From Pholis gunnellus (Eukaryota > Chordata > Actinopteri > Perciformes > Pholidae): DNA of 64,000 nt. Location: positions 15,041,154 through 15,105,153 of the forward strand of contig OU342822.1 of the NCBI GenBank assembly GCA_910591455.2, in the 5' to 3' direction. Made by a program: the position numbers and the translations under genes. Below the pieces are notes generated by a model. The model was not told the origin of the DNA. It saw nothing but the letters and a program-made list of their open reading frames with translations, and made no database searches. Below are positions 50,459-59,742 of this stretch, one piece after another (position 1 is the first letter of the stretch; each line of letters opens with the position of its first letter).

Positions 50459-53400
50459 TTTGGGTTTTGGGGAGAGAAAAACAGGGAAATGGTGGTGAAA
50501 GTGGAGAGGAAACTGAAAAAGTGGATCATGGAAGACAGAAGCATAGCGACAGGGAAAGAAAAGCATCATTTTCAGGAGAAGATTTATGAAATCTCATCCT
50601 GCAGCGTGAATCGAACATTTAGCAAACACACACAGCGGGGGCAGTAGCCTGTGTGACTGTGCAGCACAGAGTGCAGACAGCTGTGGCACACACACTCACA
50701 CACACACACATATATACACACACAGGGATTGAATGCCTAAGTCGAAGGATAGCCAGACAGCACGTCAAGGCATGTCGGGTCTGAAGGAAAAAGAAAAACA
50801 CTCCAGCAGGTCACCACAAAAACAAAGCAGCCACTGTAGGACTAGCAGACATCTCTGATGACACACACCTACAGTACAATAAGAATGCTACCACACAAGT
50901 TTCTTCACACAGAACATGAACGTTGAATTGACATTACATCCAATTAGAGGATTCTCTCCTTTGTTATCGCATCGAAAGCAGAGTGAGAAATGTTTTGTCA
51001 TTACCGTGTGGATCAGACAGTGCGCTGTCATACCTCTTGTTTAACATGTCACTCTGACCATGATACTGATGAGTTGTCATCCAGAGAATGAACACGTATT
51101 CACCTCAGGCACAAAAACACCGTGCTCACAGCAGTAGGAATGTGTTAGTAACCAACCTTGAAATTCACTGAAGAGCTATACATTACATCATCATTTTTAT
51201 GGGTTTCCACCGTGACTTAAACTCTTACAGGGTAAGTAATATGTGTAACACGTCATAGATCAAAAGCTGCTGGATGTAACTTCGGGGAAATGTCGCGTTT
51301 CAAAATTTCCAATATTGCCCAAATGGCAGGTCTAATCAACAATTGATACAGTCCAAATTCACAGACAAAACAACACACACACACAGAGCGATTGATTTTG
51401 TATTTCCTCCATCATTTCCTTTACTAATGTGTATGATGGTGCTCTGTCTCCTGTTCCCATTATGTAATCAGGCTTATTAAGACACAAATAGAGGGACAAT
51501 TAAACCCTCAACAGCAGCAGGCATTAATTCTGATTTGGGGCTAGTGCTGATGCATATGTGGAAGATTCTGTTTTTCTTTATATGGTGGAGAGGTTTATAC
51601 AGAAATATACACAAGAAAGGCAAGAAAAGTTAGAGATGTATCATAGATTGATAGAGCCTCAGGATTTTAATACCTGATTAATATTTCACTTCTTGTTTTT
51701 TTTTATCCCATGGGAGACTTATCGGAGCAGAATGTGCCTGTGGGAGTGCATGTGTGTTTGTGCGTGGGTGTTAACACAACACAATCTGTTCATATCAACA
51801 GGCCGAGTCATCAGGGATCTACACCATACTGTACGCCATCTGAGACCAACACACACTTCGGGAAGCCCTGCTGCAAGAAACAACCCATGTCGATGACACA
51901 ACCAGACGAGAAAAAGTATCTACATTTTCCCAGCAACCTAAAACCAAGGAGTATTTATCAAGTACACGTGAAGGTTGATTGTTTCCAATTGTTATCCTGA
52001 AGTATATTCACTCCCTGAGGCTGAACATGTGGTAACTTGAACATAACAACCTGTGCAATAAACACTTACTTTTTCATCTGATCTATAATATGTTTAGGAA
52101 ATGATGTGCCATATTCCCAAAGCAATACTGTAATTATTGAATCAATGCATTAATCGGCCTCTCCTCCACAAGCTGGTAGTAATGTTAGTCATTTCCTTCC
52201 CATCTTGCCCCGAAGATATATTGCTCAATGTTTTCTTTTGATCTCGTGTAAATCTGCAGGAAATTATTCAGATCTGAGGGAGCAGAAGTTGTACTGTTTG
52301 TCAAGCTCGGCATGTTTTGAGTGAGTGTAACAAACACTAAGTGGGGTTTTGACAGTATCAAGCATATCAACTGAAGCTCACAACCAGTTTGGCAGTAATT
52401 CACAGTAATTCACAGTTTTAGCAAATTGAAAAGTCGGAAAACCTAACTTTGTTTGCACTTTTGCTCGGACAATTTCTGATGATTACTGATGACCAAATGA
52501 CTAATCAATTATTAAACTAGTTGCTGATTAATTTTCTGTTCATGCATTCTTTCTTTTTTTCTTAGCTCTACATCTGTTATTTTTCTTATACCATGCATAT
52601 ACTTCAAGCACAAGACAATCTTCTACTTTCTAGTACAATATACTTCATAAAGGGTTAACAATTTGGAATCAATGGTTTTATTAATGTTAATGAACAATGT
52701 GTTGATGCCTACAGGGCAGTAATAACAACAACGACAGATTCCTGATTGTGAAAAATCCCCGTATAGGAAACTTTACTTTTTGCTTTTAGCTTGTTCTTTC
52801 TCTCATCTTGATGTCTGGTTTAAAGGACCCTTTATTAAAGACTTACTGACATTTATAACTGCAGATTTGGTGGATTGTTAGAAAATAACTCATTTACAAG
52901 GGTTAGCTAGTCACTTACAAATGATAATTAATCATATCCACTTTAATAGTCCACAAAGTTATCAGTTGGGTTGTGAATCTTCAATCAAATGTCCAAGACA
53001 TATCAAAGAAAGGGTAATGCTGATGCTAATAAGTAAACATAACTGCAATTTGATTTAAGTTGGATGGGGGAAAAACGCCTGCAGTAAAACCTTTATGAAG
53101 TGTGCCTAAACAGAAAGCTGTATCAAATGTCGACGTCAGCGCACACACTCAACACAAACACGCACACCAAGAAAAGCAATTAATTAAAGCAAACCATTAA
53201 CATTGCACAGGAAATGAGCCTTGTGACAGCACTGCAGCATAATGCAGGATATGCTGAGTGGATATTTAACTGTAGGACCTCGCCAGCATGGTGATGTCAT
53301 GATTTTAACACAACAGACACTTGTGGGTTCTGTACTGCAACAGTGTTATGGAGCATGCACACACACACCCACACACACACACACACACACCTATGCATAG

Positions 53401-53497
53401 AGGGACACACACACGCACACAGTAAACACAAGTACGCAGGGAGACGAATCTTGTGCCTGATTAGCAAGGCTTAGCTTTTACAATGACATCATCTTTG

Positions 53498-53528
<31 letters not shown>

Positions 53529-53806
53529 AGGAGAGAGAGGGAACACTCCGGCTGTGACACCTCCTCTTACTGCCAACACACTTTCCACTCTGGTGGTGTA
53601 GGTGCATGTGTAGGCAGACACACTCGCAGATGCATCAATCCCAAAATGTGTGTGTGTGTGTGTGTGTGTGTGTCACCCAAACTGACCTTTCTCTTGACAA
53701 ACTGGAAAGCAGAGCACTTCTTAAAGGAAAAGGCAGTCTTCTCCCCACCTCCTCCACCTCCCCCGCCTCCTCCTCCTCCTCCTCCTCCCCCGTTCACCAG
53801 CTTCAT
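25910..53806 (-). CDS. SGK1: SGK1 long isoform from a distal promoter (620 aa)
   Basis: Four upstream coding exons (53806-53687, 50029-49787, 40108-39893, 36996-36933) splice in phases 0, 0, 0 and 1 onto the shared exon at 29079, bypassing the short first exon. The product is 189 residues longer at the N-terminus and lacks the short form's ER degron. Conserved with the human 526-aa isoform: KKCSAFQF (exon 1), VRRW...P.VSV.K (exon 2) and the join to FMKQRRMGL. The middle is far longer and largely unlike human. It has Gly16, CPKC, a Tyr/His/Gly/Cys-rich stretch, a basic second VRKW, CSVC and SYCCPGEN. All four exons have GT-AG borders and no stop in frame, which makes chance unlikely. Expression is inferred, not seen. 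Confidence 0.85.
26307..26396 (-). CDS. SGK1: SGK1 exon encoding residues 347-376
   Basis: Acceptor CTTCACAG. It encodes TEIKNHVFFSPINWDDLNAK and KITPPFNPNV, the end of the kinase domain. Donor AACGTG|GTACGT. Confidence 0.96.
26508..26663 (-). CDS. SGK1: SGK1 exon encoding residues 295-346
   Basis: Acceptor CTTCCCCAG. It opens with PPFYSRNTAEMYDNILNKPL and includes LLEGLLQKDRTKRLG. The PPFY motif is the NEDD4-2 WW-domain ligand. Confidence 0.96.
26922..27017 (-). CDS. SGK1: SGK1 exon encoding residues 263-294
   Basis: Acceptor TGTCTACAG. YLAPEVL (the APE motif closing the activation segment), then DRTVDWWCLGAVLYEMLYGL. Donor CCTG|GTGAGT. Confidence 0.96.
27117..27353 (-). CDS. SGK1: SGK1 exon encoding residues 184-262
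   Basis: A single 237-nt exon carries the catalytic loop (YRDLKPEN), DFG and the PDK1 site Thr256. Acceptor CTTCCAG, donor CCAGAG|GTGAGG. Confidence 0.96.
28117..28248 (-). CDS. SGK1: SGK1 exon encoding residues 140-183
   Basis: Acceptor TTCCTCAG. It encodes EKHIMSERNVLLKNVKHPFL and the hinge region LYFVLDYINGGE. Donor GGAGAG|GTGAGT. Confidence 0.96.
28342..28530 (-). CDS. SGK1: SGK1 exon encoding residues 77-139
   Basis: Acceptor CCTCTCTCAG. The Ser/Pro linker leads into the glycine loop GKGSFGKV (105-112) and the ATP lysine in YAVKVLQKK (Lys127). Donor AAGGAG|GTAAAT. Confidence 0.96.
28612..28638. repeat. (TG)n microsatellite in an SGK1 intron
   Basis: A pure 27-bp tract lies within a 181-bp intron, about 75 bp past the donor and 80 bp before the acceptor. 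Confidence 0.95.
28712..28787 (-). CDS. SGK1: SGK1 exon encoding residues 51-76
   Basis: Acceptor CTTTTCAG. It encodes HPEVQSIMNLSPPQDTELMN and TNPSPP, the variable linker before the kinase domain. Donor CCTCCT|GTAAGT. Confidence 0.95.
29004..29079 (-). CDS. SGK1: First SGK1 exon shared by both isoforms (residues 26-51)
   Basis: Acceptor GTGTTGCAG. It encodes FMKQRRMGLNDFIQRLATNS and YACK. Both alternative upstream exons donate one base to codon 26, giving Ala in the short form and Thr in the long. Donor AAGCA|GTGAGT. Confidence 0.96.
29195..29270 (-). CDS. SGK1: SGK1 short-isoform first coding exon (residues 1-25)
   Basis: Starts MTVKTD and ends GLVALVT plus one base, matching the human MTVKTE...GMVAILI pattern. 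Donor GTCACCG|GTATGG. The following intron is only 115 bp, and the upstream TATA box places the transcription start close by. Confidence 0.95.
29336..29342 (-). promoter_or_regulatory. SGK1: TATA box for the SGK1 short transcript
   Basis: TATAAAG on the - strand lies 66-72 nt before the ATG, predicting a 5' UTR of roughly 35-40 nt. Just upstream (29366-29390) repeated GGGTGTG words form CACCC/KLF-type boxes. A core promoter here fits an inducible immediate-early gene. Confidence 0.6.
31160..31275. promoter_or_regulatory. GC-box cluster, possible additional SGK1 promoter
   Basis: GC boxes at about 31178 (GGGCGG), 31188 (CCCGCC) and 31256 (GGGCGGGGGGCG) stand with a GACGTC CRE-like core and a nearby CCATTGG in otherwise AT-rich DNA. 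Mammalian SGK1 has extra first exons, but I found no phase-compatible coding exon here. Confidence 0.3.
32163..32230. repeat. (TG)n microsatellite
   Basis: Perfect tract of about 68 bases, followed 170 bp later by an imperfect CA/CG-rich tract at 32405-32458. Confidence 0.95.
33031..33084. repeat. (AG)n microsatellite
   Basis: Nearly pure purine tract of about 54 bases. Confidence 0.95.
33301..33353. repeat. (CA)n microsatellite
   Basis: Perfect CA tract of 53 bases, preceded by shorter ACACAACA interruptions. Confidence 0.95.
35910..36000 (-). repeat. CAGTGGTGGAAG-type hAT-like MITE fragment, reverse copy
   Basis: The order TTCAATGCAGGACTGTTACT, GTAAAGGAGTATTTTAAA, GATACTTTTACTGAAGTTAA, CCTCCACTGC mirrors the reverse complement of the element at 37961-38094. 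The terminal CCACTG is the inverted end. Confidence 0.6.
36933..36996 (-). CDS. SGK1: SGK1 long-isoform coding exon 4
   Basis: Acceptor TTCTCCCGAAG, which is a weaker pyrimidine tract than elsewhere. It encodes AMDLYYHNESDPDSYCCPGE, then N and one base. Donor GAAAACA|GTAAGT in phase 1, as required by the shared exon. Acidic and Tyr/Cys-rich, with no obvious human counterpart. Confidence 0.75.
37327..37535. mobile_element. Short non-autonomous hAT-like element (MITE)
   Basis: The left end TAGATCAGTGGTTCCCAAC and the right end (reverse-complemented) TAGATCAGTGGTTTCTAAAC form terminal inverted repeats. CAGTGGTTCCCAAC closely resembles the ends of hAT-Charlie transposons. At 209 bp it has no transposase. 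I could not identify a clean 8-bp target duplication. Confidence 0.7.
37961..38094 (+). mobile_element. CAGTGGTGGAAG-type hAT-like MITE fragment
   Basis: It begins CAGTGGTGGAAGTGTTGAGA and continues ATACTCCATAACAAGTAAAA, GTCCTGGATTCAAGTA, ATCAGCAAAATGTCC and AAAAAGTAAAAGTAC. This is the order of a miniature element abundant in percomorph fish, as I recall it. Confidence 0.7.
39250..39276. repeat. (GA)n microsatellite
   Basis: Pure 27-bp purine tract in SGK1 long-isoform intron 3. Confidence 0.95.
39893..40108 (-). CDS. SGK1: SGK1 long-isoform coding exon 3
   Basis: Acceptor CGCTTTCAG, donor CACACAA|GTAAGT, both phase 0, 72 codons. The frame set by exons 2 and 4 starts VRKWKMLSRHHGDATGKQKE and includes LECSVCSGPYISYALEDTW. 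The opening VRKW echoes the VRRW of exon 2. The other two frames are also open, so the frame choice rests on phase. Confidence 0.8.
40925..41115 (+). repeat. Dispersed fish repeat (AACAGCTAGCCTGGCT-type), copy 1
   Basis: Ordered words GGAAATACGTTTAGTCACTT, AAGCTACTGCCAGCGGTTGG, GTAGCTTAGCACAATGGCTG, AACAGCTAGCCTGGCTGTGT and CAGTAATTAA correspond to a common percomorph repeat I recognise from memory. Confidence 0.6.
43180..43565 (+). repeat. Dispersed fish repeat with GCTAACATGCTAATG words
   Basis: CAATGCTAACATGCTAATGT, TTTAGCTGAGGCTGATGCGA, GATGAAAAGTCAGGGGAT and GATATATTTCAGTTTGGACC appear in the order of a long percomorph repeat I recognise from memory. It is nearly 390 bp and moderately diverged. 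Confidence 0.65.
48746..48775. repeat. (CA)n microsatellite
   Basis: Pure 30-bp tract followed by CAGACA variants to about 48797. Confidence 0.95.
49101..49144. repeat. (CA)n microsatellite
   Basis: Perfect 44-bp tract in SGK1 long-isoform intron 2. Confidence 0.95.
49726..49766. repeat. (CT)n microsatellite beside SGK1 exon 2
   Basis: Pure 41-bp tract, read as (GA)n in the SGK1 pre-mRNA, beginning 21 nt downstream of the exon 2 donor. Confidence 0.95.
49787..50029 (-). CDS. SGK1: SGK1 long-isoform coding exon 2
   Basis: Acceptor TTTCCTGTGTAG, donor TGCCAG|GTAAAA, phase 0 at both ends, 81 codons. It starts VRRWMRNPKVSVEKAQ, aligning with human VRRWIKSPMVSVDKHQ. It continues with CPKC, DDLWYTHFPSPYGCCHYGGL and a Ser/Gln/Lys-rich end. 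The exon is GC-rich. A + strand open frame over it is antisense noise. Confidence 0.88.
50407..50457. repeat. (GT)n microsatellite
   Basis: 51-bp tract with a single GC interruption. Confidence 0.95.
53359..53390. repeat. (CA)n microsatellite
   Basis: CA tract with one CCC interruption. A second pure CA tract follows at 53503-53528. Confidence 0.95.
53647..53673. repeat. (TG)n microsatellite beside SGK1 long exon 1
   Basis: Read as (CA)n in the SGK1 pre-mRNA, beginning 14 nt past the exon 1 donor. Confidence 0.95.
53687..53806 (-). CDS. SGK1: SGK1 long-isoform first coding exon
   Basis: Forty codons: MKLVN, sixteen Gly, EKTAFSF, then KKCSAFQFVKRK. Human isoform 2 has KKCSAFQFFKKR at the same place. 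An in-frame TGA lies about 66 nt upstream with no ATG between, so this ATG is the start. Donor AGAAAG|GTCAGT, phase 0. The Gly run is encoded mainly by GGA triplets and is a likely length polymorphism. Confidence 0.88.
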
Positions 53807-54275
53807 GGCCGACACCGGCACTCCGTTTGCCTCCGTAGATCCCAGCGTGACGGAGAGACTGACAGGGATTCAAACCAGAAAGAGGAAGAGTTGATTAAGG
53901 CAGGAGAAAGAGTGCGAGCGCGGCACATGAAATGATAGGGATGCTCCTTCGTCGAGAGAGAAAGAGAGAGAGAGAGGTGGCAAAAAAAAGAGGGTGCGAG
54001 AAAGAGAGTGAGAGGAGGTGGAGGTGGAGGTGGAGAAAACAGATGGACTACAAAAATAAGAGGGACAGAGGCAGGACGCTGCAATAAAAATGATATCACT
54101 GAAACAACCAGGGGTCAGGAAGGAGAAACAGACGGGGAGGATGTGAGAGAGAATGCATACAAAAAGATGGAGAGACGAAGAAGGAGGAGGGAGGTACCAG
54201 CTCCTGTTGCTGTGAGGAGAAAACAGCTCTGTTTACAGCCACGGAGTCAGAAAGCATCTCAGTGAGCTGTCTGAT

Positions 54276-54277
<2 letters not shown>

Positions 54278-54322
<45 letters not shown>
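54278..54322. repeat. (TG)n microsatellite
   Basis: Perfect 45-bp tract about 0.5 kb upstream of SGK1 long exon 1. Confidence 0.95.
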
Positions 54323-54324
<2 letters not shown>

Positions 54325-54868
54325 GTTTACCAATGCGTGTGCAAGTGTAGTCACATGCAGAGCATCTTTACATATCCCTCCAAAGCGTGTCTGTATGCAT
54401 AAGAATGCATGCACACATGCCTTCGTCATTCCATACCTTTATACTGGTGTGTTGGCTGGTTCCGCTGCACCTTTAACAGCCTCTTTTTATCCAAGGATCC
54501 CGGATCAGATGCGCCAACTGCTTGCTCCTCAGGTGTCTCTTCCCTGTTGTTACCGAACTATGCTCCCATGCCCAAAAGAGGGTTGGGAGAAGAGGAGGGG
54601 GAGTCTGCGAGGATGTCCGTATCAGTAAGAGTGTCTCAGCGTGTGATGCGTATGTGTGTGTGTGTGTGTGTGTGTCCTCAGTGGTGCTGTTTGGAGTGCA
54701 CTGTGAGTGAATGCATTGATGCCGATGCCGTGGTGTCAGCCTGTAAACAGACACCCAGGAAGTGTTTGCATGAGAGTAGTATGTGTGTGATGTGTCCAGA
54801 TGCAGTCCTCTGGCTCAAACCAGCGCTACTTTATCAATGAAAGGCTCTGCAGTGAGCAAATGCCGCCA

Positions 54869-54923
54869 CTCTCTCCCTCTCTCCCTCTCTCCCTCTCTCC
54901 CTCTTTCCCTCTCTCCCTCTCTC
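54869..54923. repeat. (CCCTCTCT)n pyrimidine repeat
   Basis: Octanucleotide-like CTCTCCCT units, about seven copies with one interruption, forming a homopyrimidine stretch. Confidence 0.9.
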
Positions 54924-55859
54924 ATCACCACACTGCCCTCCCCCATTTCCTCCGCTCGCTCAATTTTCTGCTGCAGTTGATGGTGGCACCTCCCTCTCTC
55001 TCCCTCTCCCTCCTCCTTCAATCTAACCTACCTCACATTTCATCCTCTCGGGATTTCTTGTCTGACTAAAGAGGACAGGGACACCCAAAATATGTCTCCA
55101 CCACAGTAAGTGTGTGAGGGTTTAATGTAGTGTGCTATCTTTCTAGCTTTGATCCAGATGGCTTTCATACACACACGCAATCACACACACACACACACCT
55201 AATCATATCTGTGTGTATGCCCTTGCCTTTGTACCTATAACACAGGGGTAGTTTAATTTCCTGATGTGACCCAAGAACGATAAAACTGAATCATGTTCCT
55301 TTTATGAGTCCATGCACTTAACGTGCGCAGCAAACCTGGCAACAAAAATAAAATCTTTAAAATAATTTTAAAAAAGGTTTCTAGTTGTGAGTTGGCTGTA
55401 TTGCATTAAAAATAAATAATAATAAATTCAATATTAAGCCAAAAGAAAGAACAGTTAGATTTTTTTACAATATAGATTTTGTTTTTATCATTGAAATAAT
55501 TGCTGCATGTTTTGCAGCTTTTCCTTGTCTTGTGTCCGTCTGCCTTCTTCACTTACAAATTAACGACTGATGTTTGCTGACTTTAACCGTTCCGGTCGAT
55601 ATCACTCACTGTTCCTACTTATACCTACGAAAGTAATGTCATTTCATTTGTATAGAACTCACAGGACGTGCTCTCTGTAGTCCAAACAGTGACAAAGTCC
55701 ACATAGATAGGAGTTTGGAGAGGGTAGACGGATGGATGGATCAAACAAGAAAATACCTTTCCCCAAGAGACTGATTTTATTTCCTGTGCAAAACCAAGTT
55801 GGGACTTATATCACCTTAGCTGTGTTACGTTGCATACTTGACTAACACTACATCAGTAA

Positions 55860-56055
55860 GTCAGGCAACAGATGTACCCATTTTAATCCACACTGTGATC
55901 TTTTCCTGAACCTAACCAGGTAGTTTTGGTGCCAACACAGGTTCTGCACTGCGGGAGCTTGTGCATGCCCAACGATCGCTGGTCGTAGGACAACGCACGA
56001 AATAATGAAACATAACTTTTTGTACACGATCAGACAAACCGTTGTATGAGGATAA
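55860..56055 (+). repeat. Dispersed fish repeat with CCTGAACCTAACCA words
   Basis: TTTTCCTGAACCTAACCAGG, TAGTTTTGGTGCC and the later GGACAACGCACGAAATAATG followed by ACCGTTGTATGAGG match, in order, a repeat I recall from percomorph genomes. Unverified. Confidence 0.5.
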
Positions 56056-56394
56056 ATTGACTCATAATAAGGAAATTAGATTTTACTTGACCTTTGCCGC
56101 CTGTAGCTCACACACTCAAATGGCCGGAGGCATTTCTAGCGGCTAATGTCAAAGTGTGACTTGAATTATAATTGGGGCTAGATCCAAGAAAATATTTGTA
56201 TGGCCTTTGTTTTTTGTTTTTTTACCTGAAGTAACTGCTCTTATCTGATCAGTTCTTGTTTGGTATGAGTCAGTGAAAACAGTTTGTACCGCGGTTGATT
56301 GGAGTGAAAATCAAGACCTTTGGTCTTAGAATCTGGTGACTGTTAGTTGTTTCTGTCTTTAAATTGGTCACTTTGAGTCAAAAACATCAGCATT

Positions 56395-56515
56395 TTTAAA
56401 GGAATTGTTTGACATTAAGGTACATTTGTTTCTTTGCTTTCCTGCCAAATCGAGAAGATTAATACCAGTTTCACATGGCTATGCTAAAAAGGAAGCCATG
56501 CAGGTAACTGTCTTG
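56395..56515 (+). repeat. Dispersed fish repeat, copy 2 of the 40925 family (5' part)
   Basis: AAAGGAATTGTTTGACATTA, TTTGCTTTCCTGCC, TTAATACCAGTTTCACATGG and AAGGAAGCCATGCAGG correspond to the 5' half of the repeat whose 3' half is better preserved at 40980-41115. From memory of the family. Confidence 0.5.
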
Positions 56516-59184
56516 ACTTGATGCACGAACAAATATAGTGAGAAACAACTTGGCCCTGTCAAAAGGTAGAAATATAAAAATTCTCCCTATTTAAGATGTT
56601 ATATTATGATTGTATAAACAAGAGTTACAAATCAGAAGTTGAATGGAATTACACGCCATTGCTCAATCCAATAGACTCAGCAGTTTTGCTGCCACAGCTT
56701 TACTTGGTCCTGTATTTTATGGTGGCTAATGTTAGCAAATTGCAGGAAATATGTCTGTTCTATGTATCAGACAATACTGAGTCCCTTTACTGAGTTTATG
56801 ATTCCTTCCTAATCCTTTAAAATGAATCCACGAAGGTATGAAACGTTGGATTCTGCTGCCTTTCAGTCGAGGTTTATCATACTTCCCCTTTATGATCTGT
56901 TTATGTAGATGTGGCCTATATTTGTGTGTAAAAAGATTTGTTTCAGTGACAGTTAACTAACCCACCTCATCCCGCTGTGTAAATTACAAGGTGTTTCTAA
57001 CACTCGGCGGCATATGCGGAAATGAAACTCTCATTATGGAGCAAGCGAGCCAGTTTGCCCCAGCTTCATATTGAGATGTGTCTTTCCTTGCGGGGGAAAC
57101 AGTGACTGTGCAGTATTCACTGTCATCAGGATCAGTCATAGTCAATCAACTGTGACTCATCGGTAATGACACGGAACAATGATTGGTGAAATCATCTTTG
57201 CACCCAGCTGGATAAAAAGCGAGGGTGGCCTGCAATTTACCAACAGAGGCAAACAATGTATTTTCTTCCACAGAAAGCTTTTCAGGACTTTTTGGTTCCA
57301 CCGTCATCTGTTAAAATCTAATTTGCCTGTAAAATATTTAATTATAAAAAATTGCTTTCAAACTTTATATACCGCACATTATTAGTCCTTAGAGTTGTTT
57401 TTAACTTGAGCCCTCGAATGGTTTTAATTGAAAGGGCTACACAAAAACAGCACACACAGATATAAAAGATTGTTTGAGCTATTAAGTGCATTTTTAATAC
57501 TTCCCTCACTACATATAGTCAATGAAATAAAGAGAAGAAAAAGCATTTCTTGGCTCTGAACATTTGAGCACCAGCGGTTTGCTTTGGTGAATCCAGTCAG
57601 AAAACTAAAAGAAGACTAAAACCTGGCCTGCCAAAATATCTCCTCATAGATCTGTGGGGCGCTATTATATAGTCTGACAGCAACAACACTCTTACATAAC
57701 TGCAACACTCACTCAAATACATAGCTCAATAGCACATCAATTATTCTGTGATCTCCCAAAAGACCCAAAGATTCTCTGCTGCTCTTGTGAATTCAAATGA
57801 AGCGAATAAATAATTAATAACAAGCTTTCTTAAATGGTTCAGAGAATTGCCAAAATGATCGCAAAGTCAATAAATTATGGATTTTCCTAAAAGTGAGCGA
57901 GATGCAGCAAAGTTTCGTATACAACCCCTCCTCCTCAAAAAACAGCCTCAACCCGTGACGGCCACGTGATCAGTGGCGTCTGATGTGTTTACAGGCATCT
58001 TCATGCTTATTATTTTTCCCAGAATAATCACACACTTTATTTCCGACCGAGAACTTTTAATAGAAAGCCAAGTGAGGCGGTTTTAAGTCCTTGTGATGGT
58101 CAGAGGTGGTAGACACTTTCTATCTCAGTCTGCTAATGAGCTCCACTGGGCATGTTTTGATCACATACCGAAGACCTGGTAAAAAAAATATCTCTGCTAA
58201 TCCTCCTCAGCCCTCTCAGAGAGAAAAATACACCCTGACTCAACTCGCCTCACTGATGAAACCAGTGCATCTGAGGGACAGCAGAGACAAACAAAACTCA
58301 ATGGGAAAATATTTGTCTGTTACCGGTACATTATTTTGGCCGCTATTTTTAAAACTCAAACAACTACAGTGCTTGAAAATGAAAATGTGTCTCATTTCAC
58401 ATAATACATTCTGCAAAATCAGTTTCCAGCCCAAATGAGAATCATAGTGCAAAGGGCAGCAAAGGATCATCAATGGAACTCGATTATGCCTCTGTTTATT
58501 CTTGCTCTACAAGCCATAGAGTGCAAAGAGATCTCCACCTCCACAGCTAGATTAACGATATTCACAGTTACAGCAAGTTACATTTGCAAGAAAAGAGTAA
58601 ATCGACATTGCAAGAAGAGAAGAAGATAGAGGGATGCATCTTTGGCAGCATATCCTCTTCTCTCTCTCTATATTTTTTACTTTATCCTCTGACTTGTTAC
58701 CAGAGCATCAAACACGATCAATTTCCACTGCCCTCCTTAGCTCTGCTTGTCCACTCAGAGACTCAGGGTAATGGGCTGCCGTCTTGCCACAGGTTGAGTT
58801 TTTTTTTCTGGGCATTGACAGGCCATTGACACCCAGAAGGTGAGCTCATCACTCGGAACAATGCCCCGAAACTCCCTCCACCACGTGTACCTGACTGCAT
58901 GCATCTCTATGTGGTGCAAGTTGTTTTCTGAGACACATTCACATCAACTGTCTTTAGAAAAGCTGCTCTCAGACTCACTTTCATGAATTAAACATATTAT
59001 TCATATTTCTGCTCTGCTTTTTTTTCCAGCTGCAGCAAAGAGCATCTACTAGAAGTGCTTCTCTCATACACCACTGCATGTTCTCTTCCACGCTGAAAAT
59101 AGGAACCCTGCCTTGCACACGTTTTGTTTCGCTAAGCTCTCGATTCCTTCAAATCTGATTCACAGGGTGAAAAATCTGCATCTA

Positions 59185-59187
<3 letters not shown>

Positions 59188-59233
<46 letters not shown>
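59188..59233. repeat. (TG)n microsatellite
   Basis: Perfect 46-bp tract in the gene-free right flank. Confidence 0.95.
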
Positions 59234-59237
<4 letters not shown>

Positions 59238-59693
59238 ATTGCTCTGGCGCGTGGTAGCGTGTGAGATTGTTAGCACATATGCAAAGTTACAACATTTGTT
59301 TGGTGTGAATAATCTCAGGAAGCAAAGGTGTTGGAATGACAGAGGATCATGAAACAAGAAGAGAAGTTGGTGTGTGTGTGTGTGTTTGTGTGTTATGATA
59401 TAACAATTACTGAGATTTAGTGAAGGACTGCCACCTGCAAACAAATACAGACCGTTGACAGGTGCAGTAAACCACATTAATTCACTGACAGGCAAATTTG
59501 ACTAATGAATTGAGTGATGAACACCATTTTGGGAGAGTGGAGGTGTTTGTGTGTCTGTGTATGTATTTCTGTGTATGTCATACTTTTTATTAGGTACTTT
59601 ACCGTAAGGCTCTCCAGGGCCTCAAGTCAAGCTTACTGAATTTATCATTGCCTAATGAGCAGCATATAGGTAGCCACTTGCCTATATATTTCC

Positions 59694-59742
59694 TGTGTGT
59701 GTGTGTGTGTGTGTGCGTGTGTGTGTGTGAGAGAGAGAGAGG
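59694..59742. repeat. Compound (GT)n(GA)n microsatellite
   Basis: GT tract with one GC interruption running directly into a GA tract. Confidence 0.95.

Larger units (their letters stand above)
50030..53686 (-). other. SGK1: SGK1 long-isoform intron 1
   Basis: 3.7 kb with no coding exon seen. It holds GT and CA tracts at 50407, 53359 and 53503, and otherwise unique AT-rich sequence. Confidence 0.8.

Noticed and set aside
53807..53821. SGK1 long form starting five codons earlier
   Set aside because: That codon is GTG. The first in-frame ATG after the upstream stop is at 53806.
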